Under the pieces are notes generated by a model, which saw only the letters and a program-made list of their open reading frames with translations, made no database searches and was not told where the DNA came from. The position numbers and the translations under genes were made by a program. A stretch of DNA of 64,000 nucleotides from Candidatus Latescibacterota bacterium (lineage in GTDB: Bacteria; Latescibacterota; UBA2968), in the NCBI GenBank assembly GCA_022821275.1, contig JAJEDY010000033.1, forward strand, positions 18,780 to 82,779, given 5' to 3'. Positions 36,661 through 47,066 of this stretch are shown piece after piece (position 1 is the first letter of the stretch; each line of letters opens with the position of its first letter).

Positions 36661-37905
36661 TCAGAACGTATCTTTTTGCGGTGTTGCACCGTCGGCTACG
36701 TCGCGTTTCCAGGCATCAATGGCATGGCACATTTGTTGGACGCGGTCGGGTTGTTGCGATGCGAGGTCGTTGCTTTCCGATATGTCCTGGGATAGGTCAA
36801 ATAGATGCGGCGTGTCTTTGTCGATTACGAGTTTGTAGTTGTCGTCGCGCATGGCAAGGCCATTCCAGAACAATTGCCGGGCACCGGGTTCGCCCACGCT
36901 TAGGAGGGTGGATGTGAGGCTGATGCCGTCAAAGTGATTGTCGGGCGCAGATGCTCCTGCAAGGTCGCACATGGTGGGAAAGAGGTCGAGGCTGATGGCG
37001 AGTTGGTCGGTGACGCTGTTGGGGGCAATTGTTCCGGGCCACCATGCAATGGCGGGGACGCGGTGGCCGCCTTCCCATACGGTGCCTTTGTTCCCGCGCA
37101 GAGGGGCGTTGGATTCGGGGTTTTGACGGGTGCCGCCGTTGTCGGAAAAGAAGAAGACGAGGGTGTTTTTCTCAAGGCCGAGTTCTCGCACTGTGCCCAT
37201 AATTTCGGCCAGGCTGTCGTCCATGGCTTTCATCATCTGGCAATAGGTTTCTTTCGGATCGTCGGGATGAAAGTTCGCTTTTTCCGGGCCGCGAATGGCG
37301 GGGTCATCAGGTCCCTGCAATGGGGTGTGTACGGCTTCGTGTGCAACGTAGAGGCAAAAGGGCGTGTCTTTGTGATCTTTGATGAATTGCACCGAATGCT
37401 GGGTGATGAGATGCGTGGTATAGCCTTCTTCTTCGATGTGTTCGAGGCCCTCCCACCAGTCGTACACTTCCATGCGGTCGTAGTGCGAGATGTAGTCGAT
37501 GTTGCCGCTTACATATCCGCGAAAGCGATCAAACTCGTGGTGCAGGGGATTAAATTTTTTGTCGTACCCGAGGTGCCATTTGCCAAAGATGGCAGAGGTG
37601 TAGCCGGCTTTTTTGAGCAGTTTGGGAAAGGTGATTTCAGAGGGGTACAATCCCACATAGTGGTCGGCGCTTTGGGGATTGGCACCGATTACTTTGGGCA
37701 CGCCTGCGCGCTGTTGATAGCGTCCGGTGAGGAGTCCGGCGCGCGTGGGGCTGCAAACGGCACCGCTGGAGTGGAAGTCGGTGAATTTAAGCCCTTCGCG
37801 GGCCATTTGTTCCATTGCGGGCGTGTCGATCCAGCCCCCGTACGCACTGGAATCCCCATAGCCCATGTCGTCGGCGAGTACGATGATGATGTTGGGTTTG
37901 TTCAT
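36661..37905 (-). CDS. Type I sulfatase (formylglycine-dependent)
   Basis: NIIIVLADDMGYGDSSAYGG, CSPTRAGLLTGRYQQRAG (C-x-P-x-R), IFGKWHLGYD, FFFSDNGG. Confidence 0.93.
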   Translation of the reverse strand: MNKPNIIIVLADDMGYGDSSAYGGWIDTPAMEQMAREGLKFTDFHSSGAVCSPTRAGLLTGRYQQRAGVPKVIGANPQSADHYVGLYPSEITFPKLLKKAGYTSAIFGKWHLGYDKKFNPLHHEFDRFRGYVSGNIDYISHYDRMEVYDWWEGLEHIEEEGYTTHLITQHSVQFIKDHKDTPFCLYVAHEAVHTPLQGPDDPAIRGPEKANFHPDDPKETYCQMMKAMDDSLAEIMGTVRELGLEKNTLVFFFSDNGGTRQNPESNAPLRGNKGTVWEGGHRVPAIAWWPGTIAPNSVTDQLAISLDLFPTMCDLAGASAPDNHFDGISLTSTLLSVGEPGARQLFWNGLAMRDDNYKLVIDKDTPHLFDLSQDISESNDLASQQPDRVQQMCHAIDAWKRDVADGATPQKDTF

Positions 37906-37909
37906 ACGT

Positions 37910-38710
37910 CTAATTCACTTCATTTATTCTAAAGCCGGATACAATGGTGCTGTCTTTGCGTTCCAATATGTTGTTGGGGTCGATGCGGTAGGGGTCGTCT
38001 TCTGCGCGGCCCACGGGTTGCATCTGGGTGCTGTGGTAGCCGAAGCGCACGGATTTGCGCCATTCGTCGGTGCGGTTGCAATCGGACCAGTGAATGATCT
38101 GGTAGCTAAAGAAGATGACGTCCCCGGCTTTTGCCGGGATTAAGATGGAGTCGATTTTGTCGGGGTGGTATTCGTCTGGCGGCAGATGAGGGGAGGTGTC
38201 TGGACCTAAGACGTGAACGAGCGGACCCTTTTTGTGGCTGCCGGGTACCACGCGCAAGCACCCGCTTTCTATTGGGGTGTCGTCCAGGTGGAGCAGGCAA
38301 TCGACAAAGTCGGGGCCGTCGTGCGGATAAAAGGGATAGTCCTGATGCATGGGGAAGGGCGTGCCGAGTTCTGGTGGTTTGGCATGGAGCACGGTGTGGT
38401 GCCACTGTACTGTGTCGCGGATCAGGTCTTCCACACAGCCGACGAGTCGTTCGTTGAAGATGGCGCGTCCCCAGGTTGCGGAGTAGAATTGGGGATTGTG
38501 CATAAAGACCGCTTTGGTGTTGAGGCGTTCGTCTTCGGGCAGGTATCGATCGCGCCAGGGTCCTCGCCAGCCAATGGTCTCATTGCCCCAGTTTTCGATG
38601 ATGCGCACCATTTCCGAGCCGAGTTCGGCGGTTTCTTCAGGGGTAAAGAGCGCTTCGCATTTGAGATACCCATTTTTGTGGTAGAAGTCGATTTGTTCCT
38701 GTGTCAGCAT
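37910..38710 (-). CDS. Phytanoyl-CoA dioxygenase family protein
   Basis: LTQEQIDFYHKNGYLKCEALFTPEETAEL, PMHQDYPFYPHDGPDFVDCLLHLDDTPIESGCLRVVPGSHKKGP. Confidence 0.9.
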   Translation of the reverse strand: MLTQEQIDFYHKNGYLKCEALFTPEETAELGSEMVRIIENWGNETIGWRGPWRDRYLPEDERLNTKAVFMHNPQFYSATWGRAIFNERLVGCVEDLIRDTVQWHHTVLHAKPPELGTPFPMHQDYPFYPHDGPDFVDCLLHLDDTPIESGCLRVVPGSHKKGPLVHVLGPDTSPHLPPDEYHPDKIDSILIPAKAGDVIFFSYQIIHWSDCNRTDEWRKSVRFGYHSTQMQPVGRAEDDPYRIDPNNILERKDSTIVSGFRINEVN

Positions 38711-38730
38711 GGCGTCCTCCAAATATAATA

Positions 38731-38795
38731 ACGCAAGAGAACAAGGGATTTGCAAGGATCTCCCCCAGTCCCTACGCCTCCCCGTTCTCTTGCGT
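38731..38795. repeat. 65-bp hairpin element with 12-bp perfect arms
   Basis: ACGCAAGAGAAC (38731-38742) / GTTCTCTTGCGT (38784-38795). Confidence 0.85.
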
Positions 38796-38873
38796 GATTT
38801 TTTCTTAATTGCATCGGCCCAATATAGCATGGTAGGCGCGTGAGTGAAAGTAAAATTCCGCTTTTTTTGACCT

Positions 38874-40118
38874 TTATTTTGCAGAAATTTGGATGGCTGC
38901 ATTTGGAAAAACGGCAACGCGGGCATTATCGGGCAATTTTTCGATGAGTTGGTTGAAGAGTGTGTCCCAATCGCGGAAGAGAATGCCGTCGGGATTGCGT
39001 TTGTAAAATTCGTCAATCGGAAAGTTTTCAGACCACATCAAGGTCTGGTGCGGCCCTTCGATTTTGGGTTCGGGGAGTTCTTGCTGGGGTTGTTCGACTT
39101 GCTGTTTGCAAAACCGCGCGTAGTCTATTTCGTCGTATAGTCCGTGGTGACATATGCCATCGGTGGCGGGATTGATGGCGACTTTGTAGGCATTTTTGAA
39201 TAGCCGCAGCGGCCAGAGTGCTTTGGCGGTTTGTACGGGGTCGTAGTCGAGCGGATAGGCGTTGGCTATGACGAGGTCAGGCTCTGTTTCGGGTGCCTGG
39301 GTTGCGTAGGTTTTTAGTGCGAACCGGGCGCCGGTGCGCTGCGCCTGGATGAAGTCGCCCACAAATACACCGGTGATCTGGCGTTTGCGGTTGAGTGTTA
39401 CATTGACGACGGCATCGAGGCCCAGGACTTTTGCGACGGCTTCGGCGGCGTCTCGATGGTCGGGTTCATCGCCCTGTCGTTCAATATTGGCGTGTCCTCG
39501 GCTTGCGTAAAAGGTGTGGAAGTAGAACATGGTGGCAAAGCCGGAGACGCCCGGTAAGATGAGCTTGGCACCGCCGCCAAATCCCACGTTGCCGTGGGGA
39601 TAGATGCCGCCTACGCAGAGCTTGAGGTCGGCTTCTGCGACAACTTTGTCGATGTAAATGGGGAGGCCGCTGTCCAGGCTGCCCAGTGCGCGGAGGTCGC
39701 CGCTCATGAAGTTGTGGTTCGTGACTTGATATGCGCGAGCTATATCAGCCCCTACTTTTTTGTCGATTTCCTCTGCGTCGATTGGACGGTGAGAGCCTCC
39801 ACCTACGACAATGCGGATTTGATTTTTGGGTATGCCTGCTGTGTCGAGTTCTTTGAGGACATAGGGGATGAGTTCGGCAGCGGGTGTGGGGCGGCTCAGG
39901 TCATCTACGATGATTGCGACGCTGTTTTTCCCTTTGGCGAGTTCTGATATTCGCGGTGTGCCGATGGGGTTGTCAAAGGCGGTTTGGATCTGTTCTGCGG
40001 TTACTTGAGGACATTCCTCTGGACCAAAGGTTTCGACTGTCCAGCCTTCGGGAAAGGTGAGGGTGAGGGCTTCATCACCCGCCCAGGCACGGGTGTGTAT
40101 TGTGGCGGTGTTGTTCAT
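38874..40118 (-). CDS. LarA-like (DUF2088) nickel-dependent lactate racemase family protein
   Basis: VAIIVDDLSRPTPAAELIPYVLKEL, IVVGGGSHRPI, GGIYPHGNVGFGGGAKLILPGVSG. Confidence 0.85.
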   Translation of the reverse strand: MNNTATIHTRAWAGDEALTLTFPEGWTVETFGPEECPQVTAEQIQTAFDNPIGTPRISELAKGKNSVAIIVDDLSRPTPAAELIPYVLKELDTAGIPKNQIRIVVGGGSHRPIDAEEIDKKVGADIARAYQVTNHNFMSGDLRALGSLDSGLPIYIDKVVAEADLKLCVGGIYPHGNVGFGGGAKLILPGVSGFATMFYFHTFYASRGHANIERQGDEPDHRDAAEAVAKVLGLDAVVNVTLNRKRQITGVFVGDFIQAQRTGARFALKTYATQAPETEPDLVIANAYPLDYDPVQTAKALWPLRLFKNAYKVAINPATDGICHHGLYDEIDYARFCKQQVEQPQQELPEPKIEGPHQTLMWSENFPIDEFYKRNPDGILFRDWDTLFNQLIEKLPDNARVAVFPNAAIQISAK

Positions 40119-40336
40119 CGTTTCCTCTTTTGTTTTTGTGCGGTTGGATTGGGGTCTCGTTTGATGAAGCACATTATAAAACACAGCCGTTGAGTACACA
40201 AGGACTTTGCGGTAAAAAAAGTTGGATATGCTGCCCGAGATTGGTCTGGATGTGAAGATTTTTTAGAAACCTTAGAAAAAACATTTTGTCTAAAGCTATG
40301 TTGAGGAGGCTGATTCCATTTAAAAAAGGGGAGGCC

Positions 40337-42763
40337 ATGTTAAGAAATTATCTGACAGTCGCTTTTCGCAATCTGTTTCGGCAAAAGGTGTATTCGTTTG
40401 TCAATATAGCGGGACTGGCGATTGGCATAGCGACTTGTGTCTTGATTTTGAGTTTTGTTCGCTTTGAACTCAGTTATGATACGTATCACGAAAAAGCAGA
40501 TCGGATTTACAGGGTTGCACATGACCGTATAGCTGTAGATGGACAGGTTGTGCCAACGGCGACTTCTCCACCGCCATTGGCTCCTGCCTTACGAGCCGAA
40601 TTTCCCGAGGTTGTCCAGGCCGCCAGATTCGTGCGCGGGTCATCTGTGATCTTTCATGAGAATAACCGCTTTCAAGAGTCTATCCTTTTTGGGGATGCAT
40701 CGGCTTTGGAGGTTTTTGATTTTCCCATGATTGAGGGAGACCGACATACGGCGCTTCAGGCACCCTATTCTGTCGTGCTTACCGAGAAGGCAGCACGCAA
40801 GTATTTCGGTACAAAAGATCCTTTGGGCGAGGTTCTCACATTTGTAACGCCTGTCTTGCAAAACCATTACACAGTGACGGGGATTATACGGGAAGTTCCG
40901 CGCAATTCTCATTTTAGATTCGATATTTTGGCTTCGTATGCGAGTTTACATGAGAGAGGCGCGACAAGTGCTATTCTGAAGAATTGGCTGTCAAATCCGT
41001 TACTTTATACCTATGTGGTTCTTCCGAAGGGATATTCGCCCGATGAGCTTGAGGATAAATTTCCCGCGTTTGTGAAAAAATACATGGGGGAGGCGCTGGC
41101 AGAGCGTGGAATGGGTGTGAGATTTTTCTTGCAGCCCCTTACGAGAATCCACCTCTACTCGCATTTAAGTCACGAGATCGAGCCGAATAGCGATATTGTC
41201 CACGTCTATGTCTTCACCGCTCTCGCCTGTTTTGTGCTTTTGATTGCCTGTATCAATTTTATGAATCTTTCGACGGCGCGCTCTGCTGCACGTGCGAAGG
41301 AGGTGGGTATAAGAAAGGTTGTAGGAGCTTATCGCCTGCAATTGATCCGGCAATTTGTGGGTGAATCTGCACTGCTGGCATTTATTGCGCTTTTGTTTGC
41401 GGTCTCCCTTGTCGAACTTTCACTGCCCCTTTTTAATAGTCTGATCGGTCAACAATTGGTCGTTGAATACAGCAGTATCTCTGCGATATTGGGTTTGGCT
41501 GGTGTCGCGCTTGTTACGGGTATTGTCGCGGGAAGTTATCCGGCGTTTTTTCTTTCGGCATTTCAACCTGTGACGGTGTTAAAGGGAGCGCGGCATGCAG
41601 GTTTTCAAACTTCGCGCATCAGACAATGGCTCGTGGTTGTCCAATTTGCCATTTCAATCGCGCTGATTACAGGTACGAGCGTTATTTACTCGCAAATGGC
41701 GTATGTGAAAGACAAGGATCTGGGGTTTGAAAGGGCGAACGTTATTTCTTTGCCGCTTTTCAGACAGCGGGATCTCCGCGCAAAATACGAATCAATCAAG
41801 GCAGACTTTTTACAGAGTCCCGATCTCCTGAGTTGCGCGCTTTCATCTCGTGTACCTGTGCCGACTCAATCAACGGACTTTCCACTTATCAGACGGCCGG
41901 TGCAGCCGGAAGGCGTGCAGGGTGAAATGCAAGTGCCGGGCTATGCGGTCGATCACGATTTTATAAAAACGCTTGGAATCGAGATCATTGAGGGAAGGGA
42001 TTTTTCTAAAGCTTTCACGACCGACGAATCCGAGGCTGTTATTGTAAACGAAACAGCGGTCGAGCATTTTGGCTGGGGTTCGCCCAAAGAAGCTCTTGGT
42101 AAGGAATTGGTTTTGGTATTTCGGGATAGCCGACCTCGTACTGTCATAGGCGTGGTGAAGGATTTTCACGTTCAATCTCTCTATCAGCAGATTGAACCGA
42201 TGTTTTTTCATATTTCACCGAGTGGCGGTCATTATCTTTTGGTCAGGATTCGTCCCAATCGGAGTTCGGATGCGCTGAATTTTTTGAAGGAGAAGTGGGC
42301 GTCCTATGTTCCCTATTCTCCATTTGAATACGCATTTTTGGACGATTATTTCGAACGCCAATATCGCGCAGATGAACAGCGCGGCAAGATGCTCGGCGGT
42401 CTGACAGCGCTGGCTATTTGCATCGCGTGCCTTGGTTTGTTTGGCCTGGCTTCTTATATAGCGGAACAGCGCACGAAAGAGGTCGGGATTCGGAAGGTGT
42501 TGGGGGCATCAGTCGCGAATATCGTGCTGCTGTTTACAAAGGATTTTGTAAAGCCCGTTATCCTGGCAAATCTCCTCGCCTGGCCCGTCGCCTATTACGC
42601 GATGAGTGGCTGGCTCCACAATTTCGCCTATCGCATTGACCTGAGTATCGGGTTTTTCATTTTGAGCGGGGTGCTGACGCTGATGATTGCTCTGATGACG
42701 GTGGGCTGGCAGGCTGTCAGAACTGCGGGAGCCAATCCTGTGGATTCCCTGCGGAGTGAGTAA
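40337..42763 (+). CDS. MacB/FtsX-type ABC permease with two FtsX domains (large)
   Basis: MLRNYLTVAFRNLFRQKVYSFVNIAGLAIGIATCVLIL...LSTARSAARAKEVGIRKVVGAYRLQLIRQF...EQRTKEVGIRKVLGASVANIVLLFTKDFVK. Confidence 0.9.
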   Translation: MLRNYLTVAFRNLFRQKVYSFVNIAGLAIGIATCVLILSFVRFELSYDTYHEKADRIYRVAHDRIAVDGQVVPTATSPPPLAPALRAEFPEVVQAARFVRGSSVIFHENNRFQESILFGDASALEVFDFPMIEGDRHTALQAPYSVVLTEKAARKYFGTKDPLGEVLTFVTPVLQNHYTVTGIIREVPRNSHFRFDILASYASLHERGATSAILKNWLSNPLLYTYVVLPKGYSPDELEDKFPAFVKKYMGEALAERGMGVRFFLQPLTRIHLYSHLSHEIEPNSDIVHVYVFTALACFVLLIACINFMNLSTARSAARAKEVGIRKVVGAYRLQLIRQFVGESALLAFIALLFAVSLVELSLPLFNSLIGQQLVVEYSSISAILGLAGVALVTGIVAGSYPAFFLSAFQPVTVLKGARHAGFQTSRIRQWLVVVQFAISIALITGTSVIYSQMAYVKDKDLGFERANVISLPLFRQRDLRAKYESIKADFLQSPDLLSCALSSRVPVPTQSTDFPLIRRPVQPEGVQGEMQVPGYAVDHDFIKTLGIEIIEGRDFSKAFTTDESEAVIVNETAVEHFGWGSPKEALGKELVLVFRDSRPRTVIGVVKDFHVQSLYQQIEPMFFHISPSGGHYLLVRIRPNRSSDALNFLKEKWASYVPYSPFEYAFLDDYFERQYRADEQRGKMLGGLTALAICIACLGLFGLASYIAEQRTKEVGIRKVLGASVANIVLLFTKDFVKPVILANLLAWPVAYYAMSGWLHNFAYRIDLSIGFFILSGVLTLMIALMTVGWQAVRTAGANPVDSLRSE

Positions 42764-42784
42764 AAACAGGGCGATATAAAACGT

Positions 42785-42822
42785 TTGGGACTTGATCTTT
42801 GAAGGTCAAGTCCCAATTTTTT
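42785..42822. terminator. Rho-independent terminator between convergent genes
   Basis: TTGGGACTTGA-tctttgaagg-TCAAGTCCCAA followed by TTTTTT; 11-bp perfect stem. Confidence 0.9.
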
Positions 42823-42827
42823 GCAAT

Positions 42828-44708
42828 TTACTCGGGTTTAAACATGACAGCAGCGAGGGGGGGAAGGGTGATTTGCAGGGATTGCGGGTGACCGTGACTT
42901 GCGATGGGTTCGGTATGGACGGTGCCGAGGTTGCCCATGTTGCTGCCGCCATAGCGTTCGGAGTCGCTGTTGATGAGTTCGCGATAGGTGCCGGGCGTGG
43001 GTACGCCGATGCGGTAGTTTTCTCTTGGGATGGGGGTAAAGTTGCAGGCAAAGATCAAAGGGGCATCGTGTGATCGCGCGCGGCGCAGGAAGGATAGGAC
43101 GCTGTTTGAGGCGTCGTGGAGCGAGATCCATTCAAAGCCTTCGGAATCAAAGTCCTGTTCGTAGAGTGCAGGTTCTCCCCGATAGAGGGTGTTGAGGTCT
43201 CTTACGAGGCGCTTCAGGCCCGCGTGGTCGGGTTCTGTGAGCAGGTGCCAGTGTATGCTTTCCTGTGAGTTCCATTCTTGCCACTGGCCGAGTTCGCCGC
43301 CCATAAAGAGCAACTTTTTGCCGGGATGGGCGTATTGAAAAGCATAAAAGGCGCGCAGATTCGCAAATTTTTGCCAGCGGTCCCCGGGCATTTTGTCGAT
43401 GAGGGCGCGTTTGCCGTGGACGACTTCGTCGTGGGAGAGTACGAGGATGAAGTTTTCGTGAAAGGCATAGACGAGGCCAAAGGTGAGGTTGTCGTGGTGG
43501 TATTTGCGGTGGATCGGTTCTTTGGAGATGTAGGACAGGGTGTCGTTCATCCAGCCCATGTTCCATTTGAATCCAAAGCCGAGGCCGCCCAGATAGACGG
43601 GGCGGGAGACGCCGGGCCACGAGGTGGATTCTTCGGCGATTATTAAGACGCCCGGAAATTTTTCGTGGATCAGGGTGTTGAGCTGATGCATAAAGGCGAT
43701 GGCGTCTAAATTTTCTCTGCCACCATACTGGTTGGGGATCCATTCGCCTTCTTTGCGCGAGTAATCGAGGTAGAGCATGGATGCAACCGCATCGACGCGC
43801 AAGCCATCGATGTGATATTTTTCGATCCAGAAGAGGGCATTGGCGATTAGAAAGTTGCGTACTTCATTGCGTCCGTAATTGAAAATTAGAGTGCCCCAAT
43901 CGGGGTGGGTACCTTGCTGCGGATCGGCGTGTTCGTACAGGGCAGAGCCGTCGAATTGCGCGAGTCCATGCGCGTCTGTTGGGAAGTGTGCGGGTACCCA
44001 ATCGAGGATGACGCCGATGCCGTGGATGTGGCAGTGGTTGACGAGATATTTGAAATCATCTGGCGTGCCAAATCGGCTGGTTGGCGCGTAATAGCCCGTG
44101 ACCTGATAGCCCCAGGATTCGTCTAAGGGGTGTTCCATGATGGGGAGGAGTTCGATGTGGGTGTAGCCCATTTCGAGGACGTATTCGACGAGTTCATGCG
44201 CGAGTTCGCGATAGGTAAGCGATCGGTTGTCTTCATCCGGGTTGCGCCGCCAGGATCCGAGGTGGACTTCGTATATGGCGATGGGTTCGGTGTAGGGGTC
44301 TCTTTTCTGGCGGGTTTGCAGCCAGTCAGTATCGGACCACAGGGCGTCGTCGGGCTGGTACACGACAGAGGCTGTGCGCGGGCGGTGTTCCATGCAGAAG
44401 GCGTAGGGGTCGCTTTTGGTGAAGATATCGCCGTTTTGGGTTTTGATTTCGTATTTGTAGAGGGTGCCCGGCGTCTGGTCGGGGATGAATAGTTCCCATA
44501 CACCCGTGCTGCCCCTGTTTTGCATGGGGTGCTGGCACCCGTTCCAGGCGTTGAAGTCGCCAACCACGCTTACGCGCTGGGCGTTGGGTGCCCATACGGC
44601 AAAACGCACGCCTCTTTCTGTGGGATGTGCACCGAGGCAGTCGTAGATGTGATGGTGATTGCCTTCGCTGTGCAGGTGCAGATCAAAATCGCTTAGAATA
44701 GGGGGCAT
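42828..44708 (-). CDS. glgB: 1,4-alpha-glucan branching enzyme
   Basis: [80 protein letters not shown]. Confidence 0.95.
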   Translation of the reverse strand: MPPILSDFDLHLHSEGNHHHIYDCLGAHPTERGVRFAVWAPNAQRVSVVGDFNAWNGCQHPMQNRGSTGVWELFIPDQTPGTLYKYEIKTQNGDIFTKSDPYAFCMEHRPRTASVVYQPDDALWSDTDWLQTRQKRDPYTEPIAIYEVHLGSWRRNPDEDNRSLTYRELAHELVEYVLEMGYTHIELLPIMEHPLDESWGYQVTGYYAPTSRFGTPDDFKYLVNHCHIHGIGVILDWVPAHFPTDAHGLAQFDGSALYEHADPQQGTHPDWGTLIFNYGRNEVRNFLIANALFWIEKYHIDGLRVDAVASMLYLDYSRKEGEWIPNQYGGRENLDAIAFMHQLNTLIHEKFPGVLIIAEESTSWPGVSRPVYLGGLGFGFKWNMGWMNDTLSYISKEPIHRKYHHDNLTFGLVYAFHENFILVLSHDEVVHGKRALIDKMPGDRWQKFANLRAFYAFQYAHPGKKLLFMGGELGQWQEWNSQESIHWHLLTEPDHAGLKRLVRDLNTLYRGEPALYEQDFDSEGFEWISLHDASNSVLSFLRRARSHDAPLIFACNFTPIPRENYRIGVPTPGTYRELINSDSERYGGSNMGNLGTVHTEPIASHGHPQSLQITLPPLAAVMFKPE

Positions 44709-44723
44709 CTATCCCTCAGGGAT

Positions 44724-45707
44724 TTATTGGGCGCAGGAGAGTGGGGGGATGTCGATCATGGTGCGCAGTCCGGGCGCGGTAGAAGCGACTATTGGGATGG
44801 CATTGGCGATGACCGCACAGGTGGCGATGTCGCCGTTGATGCCGCCGGGTATGATGAGGTCATAAGCGGGCGTGCCATTGATCTGGATGCGCTCCTGGGA
44901 TTCGATTGAGTCGCCGTTGTGTATCAACTGTCCGACGGCGGCTTTGAAGATGAGGGTGAGGACTTCTCGTCCGTTGTGGTATCCCCGGCCCGTTTGTAGT
45001 ACGCCTGCACAATGTCCCGGTTCTGCGAGAACGGGTTCTATGATGTCTTCGGTGTGGTCGAGTTGCCATCCCAATCGCGCGGCGATCATGTGCATGGATT
45101 CGGTGAGGCCGACGTGGCGGATTTTTTGTTGGGCGACGAGGCTCTGGAATTCTTCAACGGTGAGGCCGGCACCTATTTTTTGCTGAAAGGGGAGACGGCG
45201 CGCGGAGGCGTCCTGGATGCGTTCTATACGAATGGATTGCACTGTGTGGCATACGCCCGTGGCCGCTGTGGGCAAGAAGTCCATGAGAAAACCGGGGTTG
45301 ATGCCGGTTCCGAGAACTGAGACTTCACGTTCTTTTGCCCAGGTGTCGATGGTTGCGGATAATTCGGGTTGTGTTGTCCAGGGATAAGACAGTTCTTCAC
45401 AGGTTGAGACGATGTTGACGCCCCGGTCGATAATTGCTTTTAATGTGGGGGCGATGCGTTGGAGTTCTGATACGGTTGTCACCACGGCGAGGTCTGCGTC
45501 GGTCAATCCCCTGTCGAGATCATCGGTGATGGCTATGCCGAGGGGTTGGTCGCATTGGCTTACTTCGCCCAGGTCACGACCTGTTTTGGATGGGTCAATG
45601 TCAACGGCACTGACGATTTCAATGCCCGATCGTTTTACCAGATAGGGGGTGAGCATCTGGCCGAGTGGACCAAGGCCGATTTGTGCGATGCGTATTGGAG
45701 CGTGCAT
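44724..45707 (-). CDS. Dihydrodipicolinate-reductase-like NAD(P)-binding dehydrogenase (DapB_N-like)
   Basis: IRIAQIGLGPLGQMLTPYLVKRSGIEIVSAVDIDPSKTGRDLGEV, GTGINPGFLMDFLPTAATGVC. Confidence 0.8.
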   Translation of the reverse strand: MHAPIRIAQIGLGPLGQMLTPYLVKRSGIEIVSAVDIDPSKTGRDLGEVSQCDQPLGIAITDDLDRGLTDADLAVVTTVSELQRIAPTLKAIIDRGVNIVSTCEELSYPWTTQPELSATIDTWAKEREVSVLGTGINPGFLMDFLPTAATGVCHTVQSIRIERIQDASARRLPFQQKIGAGLTVEEFQSLVAQQKIRHVGLTESMHMIAARLGWQLDHTEDIIEPVLAEPGHCAGVLQTGRGYHNGREVLTLIFKAAVGQLIHNGDSIESQERIQINGTPAYDLIIPGGINGDIATCAVIANAIPIVASTAPGLRTMIDIPPLSCAQ

Positions 45708-45875
45708 GATAGTTTCCAGTGAACAATGGATAGTGCGTGTGGAATGGGGATAAGATAAAGTGCAGAGTGCAAAGGGTAAAGGGTAAAGTAGCGGTGTACT
45801 CCGTATGTGTACTTGCGTCAAAAGGTATTTCGCGTTAATTTGAATGTCTTTTAAACTTCAATTGATAGGTGGATT

Positions 45876-46439
45876 ATGAGTGATGAATTGATCGATGCTT
45901 TTGTCGAAAAGTACGCGTCATTGTCCGGTGTCGCACATGTGGCTGAGAATGCTGATGCAGTTGCGCCTATTGTGGTCGATGTGCTCAGGGAGGTCGGTTG
46001 TAAGCGGGCTGTGTTTGCCGAGTTGCCCGATGGGTTGGACGATGCTATTGAACGCGCGTGTGTAGATGCGGGGATTGATGTGCATCTGCCACCCTTTGAC
46101 AGTTCCGAATTGCCCCACGCGATTGATGCTGCCGAGGTGGGGGTGTCCTGGGCGGTTTTTGCCGTGGCAGAGTCGGGAAGTCTCGTGGAGTTTGCCCTGG
46201 ATGATGCCGTGCGTCTTGTTTCGACATTGCCCCGGGTACATATCGGTATTTTTAAGGCGAGTACGTTGCTGGAGAACTTGAGGGATGCGGCTGAGCCGTT
46301 GCGCCAGTTTTATCTGGACCATCCCGAGAATGCAACGGCAACTTTTATTTCTGGGCCGAGCCGTACCGCAGATATTGAAATGCGGCTGACGCTGGGGGTA
46401 CACGGTCCCGAAGTTGCACACGCAATTGTTATTAAATAG
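45876..46439 (+). CDS. LUD-domain (LutC/YkgG-like) protein
   Basis: VGVSWAVFAVAESGSLVEFALDDAVRLVSTLPRVHIGIFKASTLLENL, FISGPSRTADIEMRLTLGVHGPEVAHAIVI. Confidence 0.88.
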   Translation: MSDELIDAFVEKYASLSGVAHVAENADAVAPIVVDVLREVGCKRAVFAELPDGLDDAIERACVDAGIDVHLPPFDSSELPHAIDAAEVGVSWAVFAVAESGSLVEFALDDAVRLVSTLPRVHIGIFKASTLLENLRDAAEPLRQFYLDHPENATATFISGPSRTADIEMRLTLGVHGPEVAHAIVIK

Positions 46440-46467
46440 GCGGTCAGCATTTAGCGGTGAAACCTTT

Positions 46468-46508
46468 GTCTGAATCAGGATTTTCAGGATGAAAGGATGA
46501 TCAAGATG
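46468..46508. repeat. Tandem-like TCAGGAT/AAGGATG dispersed repeat
   Basis: ttgtctgaatcaggattttcaggatgaaaggatgatcaagatg overlapping the start of the next CDS. Confidence 0.7.
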
Positions 46509-47063
46509 ACTCAACAAGTCTCTGGATTTAGCGGTGAAGCGGTGCGCGATGTCACCGGCGCATTAGTCTGGGGAGCGCAACCTTTGGAACAACCAGAAGT
46601 TCTACGCGAAAATACACTGGTAAATCTGCACAAAAATCTAAATAAAAGGGTGATACAGGCATTAACCGATAGCTTTCGGGAACGGTGCAATGCTCAGGCT
46701 GCTATCATTGCCACCTTTCCTGATCGGCTTTTGAAAGCCGCTAAAGATTTTCCGCCGGGCCAGGAAATGGATCCCGATGATATTGGGGTGCCTGCTCTGG
46801 AAAAAGGAGAAACATACTTCATCAATGAGAGAAAAGTGTTGCGCGATATCCGGGACATCTTGCAGCGGAGTGGTGGGGCAAAAGTACACGGCACCGAGGT
46901 TTTTTCAGAATTAAAACGCCTGGACGAGCTATTCAAATCTCTCGTTACATTTTTCCAGGAAATTCGTTGGCTCATTCTAATTAACGACGGGGCAGTCCCT
47001 CCGAGCAAGGAAGGAATATACGCGAGTGGAGCGGAATTTATGGCTTCTTTGAAAGACCGATAG
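46506..47063 (+). CDS. Hypothetical protein, putative partner of RelE-like toxin
   Basis: Long ORF with 3-nt gap to the RelE-like gene; no motif recognised. Confidence 0.65.
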   Translation: MTQQVSGFSGEAVRDVTGALVWGAQPLEQPEVLRENTLVNLHKNLNKRVIQALTDSFRERCNAQAAIIATFPDRLLKAAKDFPPGQEMDPDDIGVPALEKGETYFINERKVLRDIRDILQRSGGAKVHGTEVFSELKRLDELFKSLVTFFQEIRWLILINDGAVPPSKEGIYASGAEFMASLKDR

Positions 47064-47066
47064 GCC

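Noticed and set aside
36934-37932. 332 aa plus-strand ORF opposite the sulfatase
   Set aside because: Antisense shadow of a sulfatase with intact catalytic motifs
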